Positions 19,911 through 19,922 of a stretch of DNA of 19,922 nucleotides are shown here, in pieces. How positions within the stretch are numbered: position 1 is the first letter of the stretch; each line of letters starts with the position of its first letter. Under the pieces are notes generated by a model. It searched no databases and was not told the DNA's origin. It saw nothing but the letters and a program-made list of their open reading frames with translations. The DNA comes from an uncultured Oscillospiraceae bacterium (GTDB lineage Bacteria > Bacillota > Clostridia > Oscillospirales > Acutalibacteraceae), in the NCBI GenBank assembly GCA_900540535.1, contig UQGM01000046.1, positions 1-19,922 on the forward strand, in the 5' to 3' direction. Position numbers and translations under genes: made by a program.

Positions 19911-19922
19911 GAAAAGGAATAC

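Larger units (their letters stand above)
15900..19922. mobile_element. Left part of an integrated mobilizable resistance element (MOBV-type oriT)
   Basis: From about 15900 the sequence becomes GC-rich with many hairpins. It contains a pMV158-like oriT, an aadE resistance gene, a GNAT gene, an XRE regulator of mobile-element type and an MTA/SAH nucleosidase. The left boundary interrupts the XRE gene at 15774. No relaxase, integrase or right end is seen before the window ends, so type and length are open. MOBV relaxase sites near resistance genes are known in Tn4451-like elements and small plasmids of Firmicutes. Confidence 0.75.

Overview
The window looks like a chromosomal segment of an anaerobic, low-GC Firmicute (class Clostridia, probably a gut or gut-like lineage; family not determinable here). 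The grounds are AT-rich intergenic DNA, strong GGAGG-type ribosome binding sites, TTGACA/TATAAT promoters, abundant Rho-independent terminators, clostridial-type iron-sulfur and flavin redox genes, and a clostridial-type mobilizable resistance region at the right-hand end.

Layout. (1) 1-411: the last 15 bases of a probable tRNA-Ser and its terminator, followed 273 bp later by a diverged second copy of the same tRNA tail plus terminators, with a hairpin-rich spacer between. (2) 503-805: a small membrane protein with a good promoter and terminator. (3) 1131-3678: a 452-residue collagen-like Gly-X-Thr repeat protein with a Cys-rich N-terminus and a BclA/C1q-like C-terminal domain, followed by a GT2 glycosyltransferase with a TPR tail. 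This is a plausible spore- or cell-surface glycoprotein plus its modifying enzyme. (4) 3821-5375: a lipoprotein, an SdpI-family membrane protein and a TetR regulator. (5) 5556-7810: a coiled-coil protein translationally coupled to an FtsH-type membrane AAA+ metalloprotease. (6) 7903-9370: a Crp/Fnr-family regulator divergent from an iron-sulfur protein, with a perfect 16-bp palindrome between the overlapping promoters. (7) 9484-12984: an apparent operon of a TetR regulator, a CrtI-like FAD oxidoreductase and an FNR/2Fe-2S reductase. This is the best candidate for an undescribed redox pathway. (8) 13064-15680: a MATE exporter and a cytidylate kinase-like protein in one operon, divergent from a MarR regulator, with large inverted repeats downstream of both promoters.

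At about 15900 an XRE regulator gene is cut after 45 codons and the DNA changes character: GC-rich, dense in hairpins, with resistance cargo. Within 200 bp of this junction lies an oriT closely matching the pMV158/MOBV nick region (TAGTGTG/TTATAC), flanked by strong hairpins. Beyond it, all on the minus strand, are ANT(6) streptomycin adenylyltransferase (aadE), a GNAT acetyltransferase, an XRE regulator and an MTA/SAH nucleosidase. I read 15900 to the window end as the left part of an integrated mobilizable element whose relaxase, recombinase and right end lie outside the window or are absent.

Most functional calls rest on motif recognition by eye. Promoters and operators are sequence matches, not measured sites.
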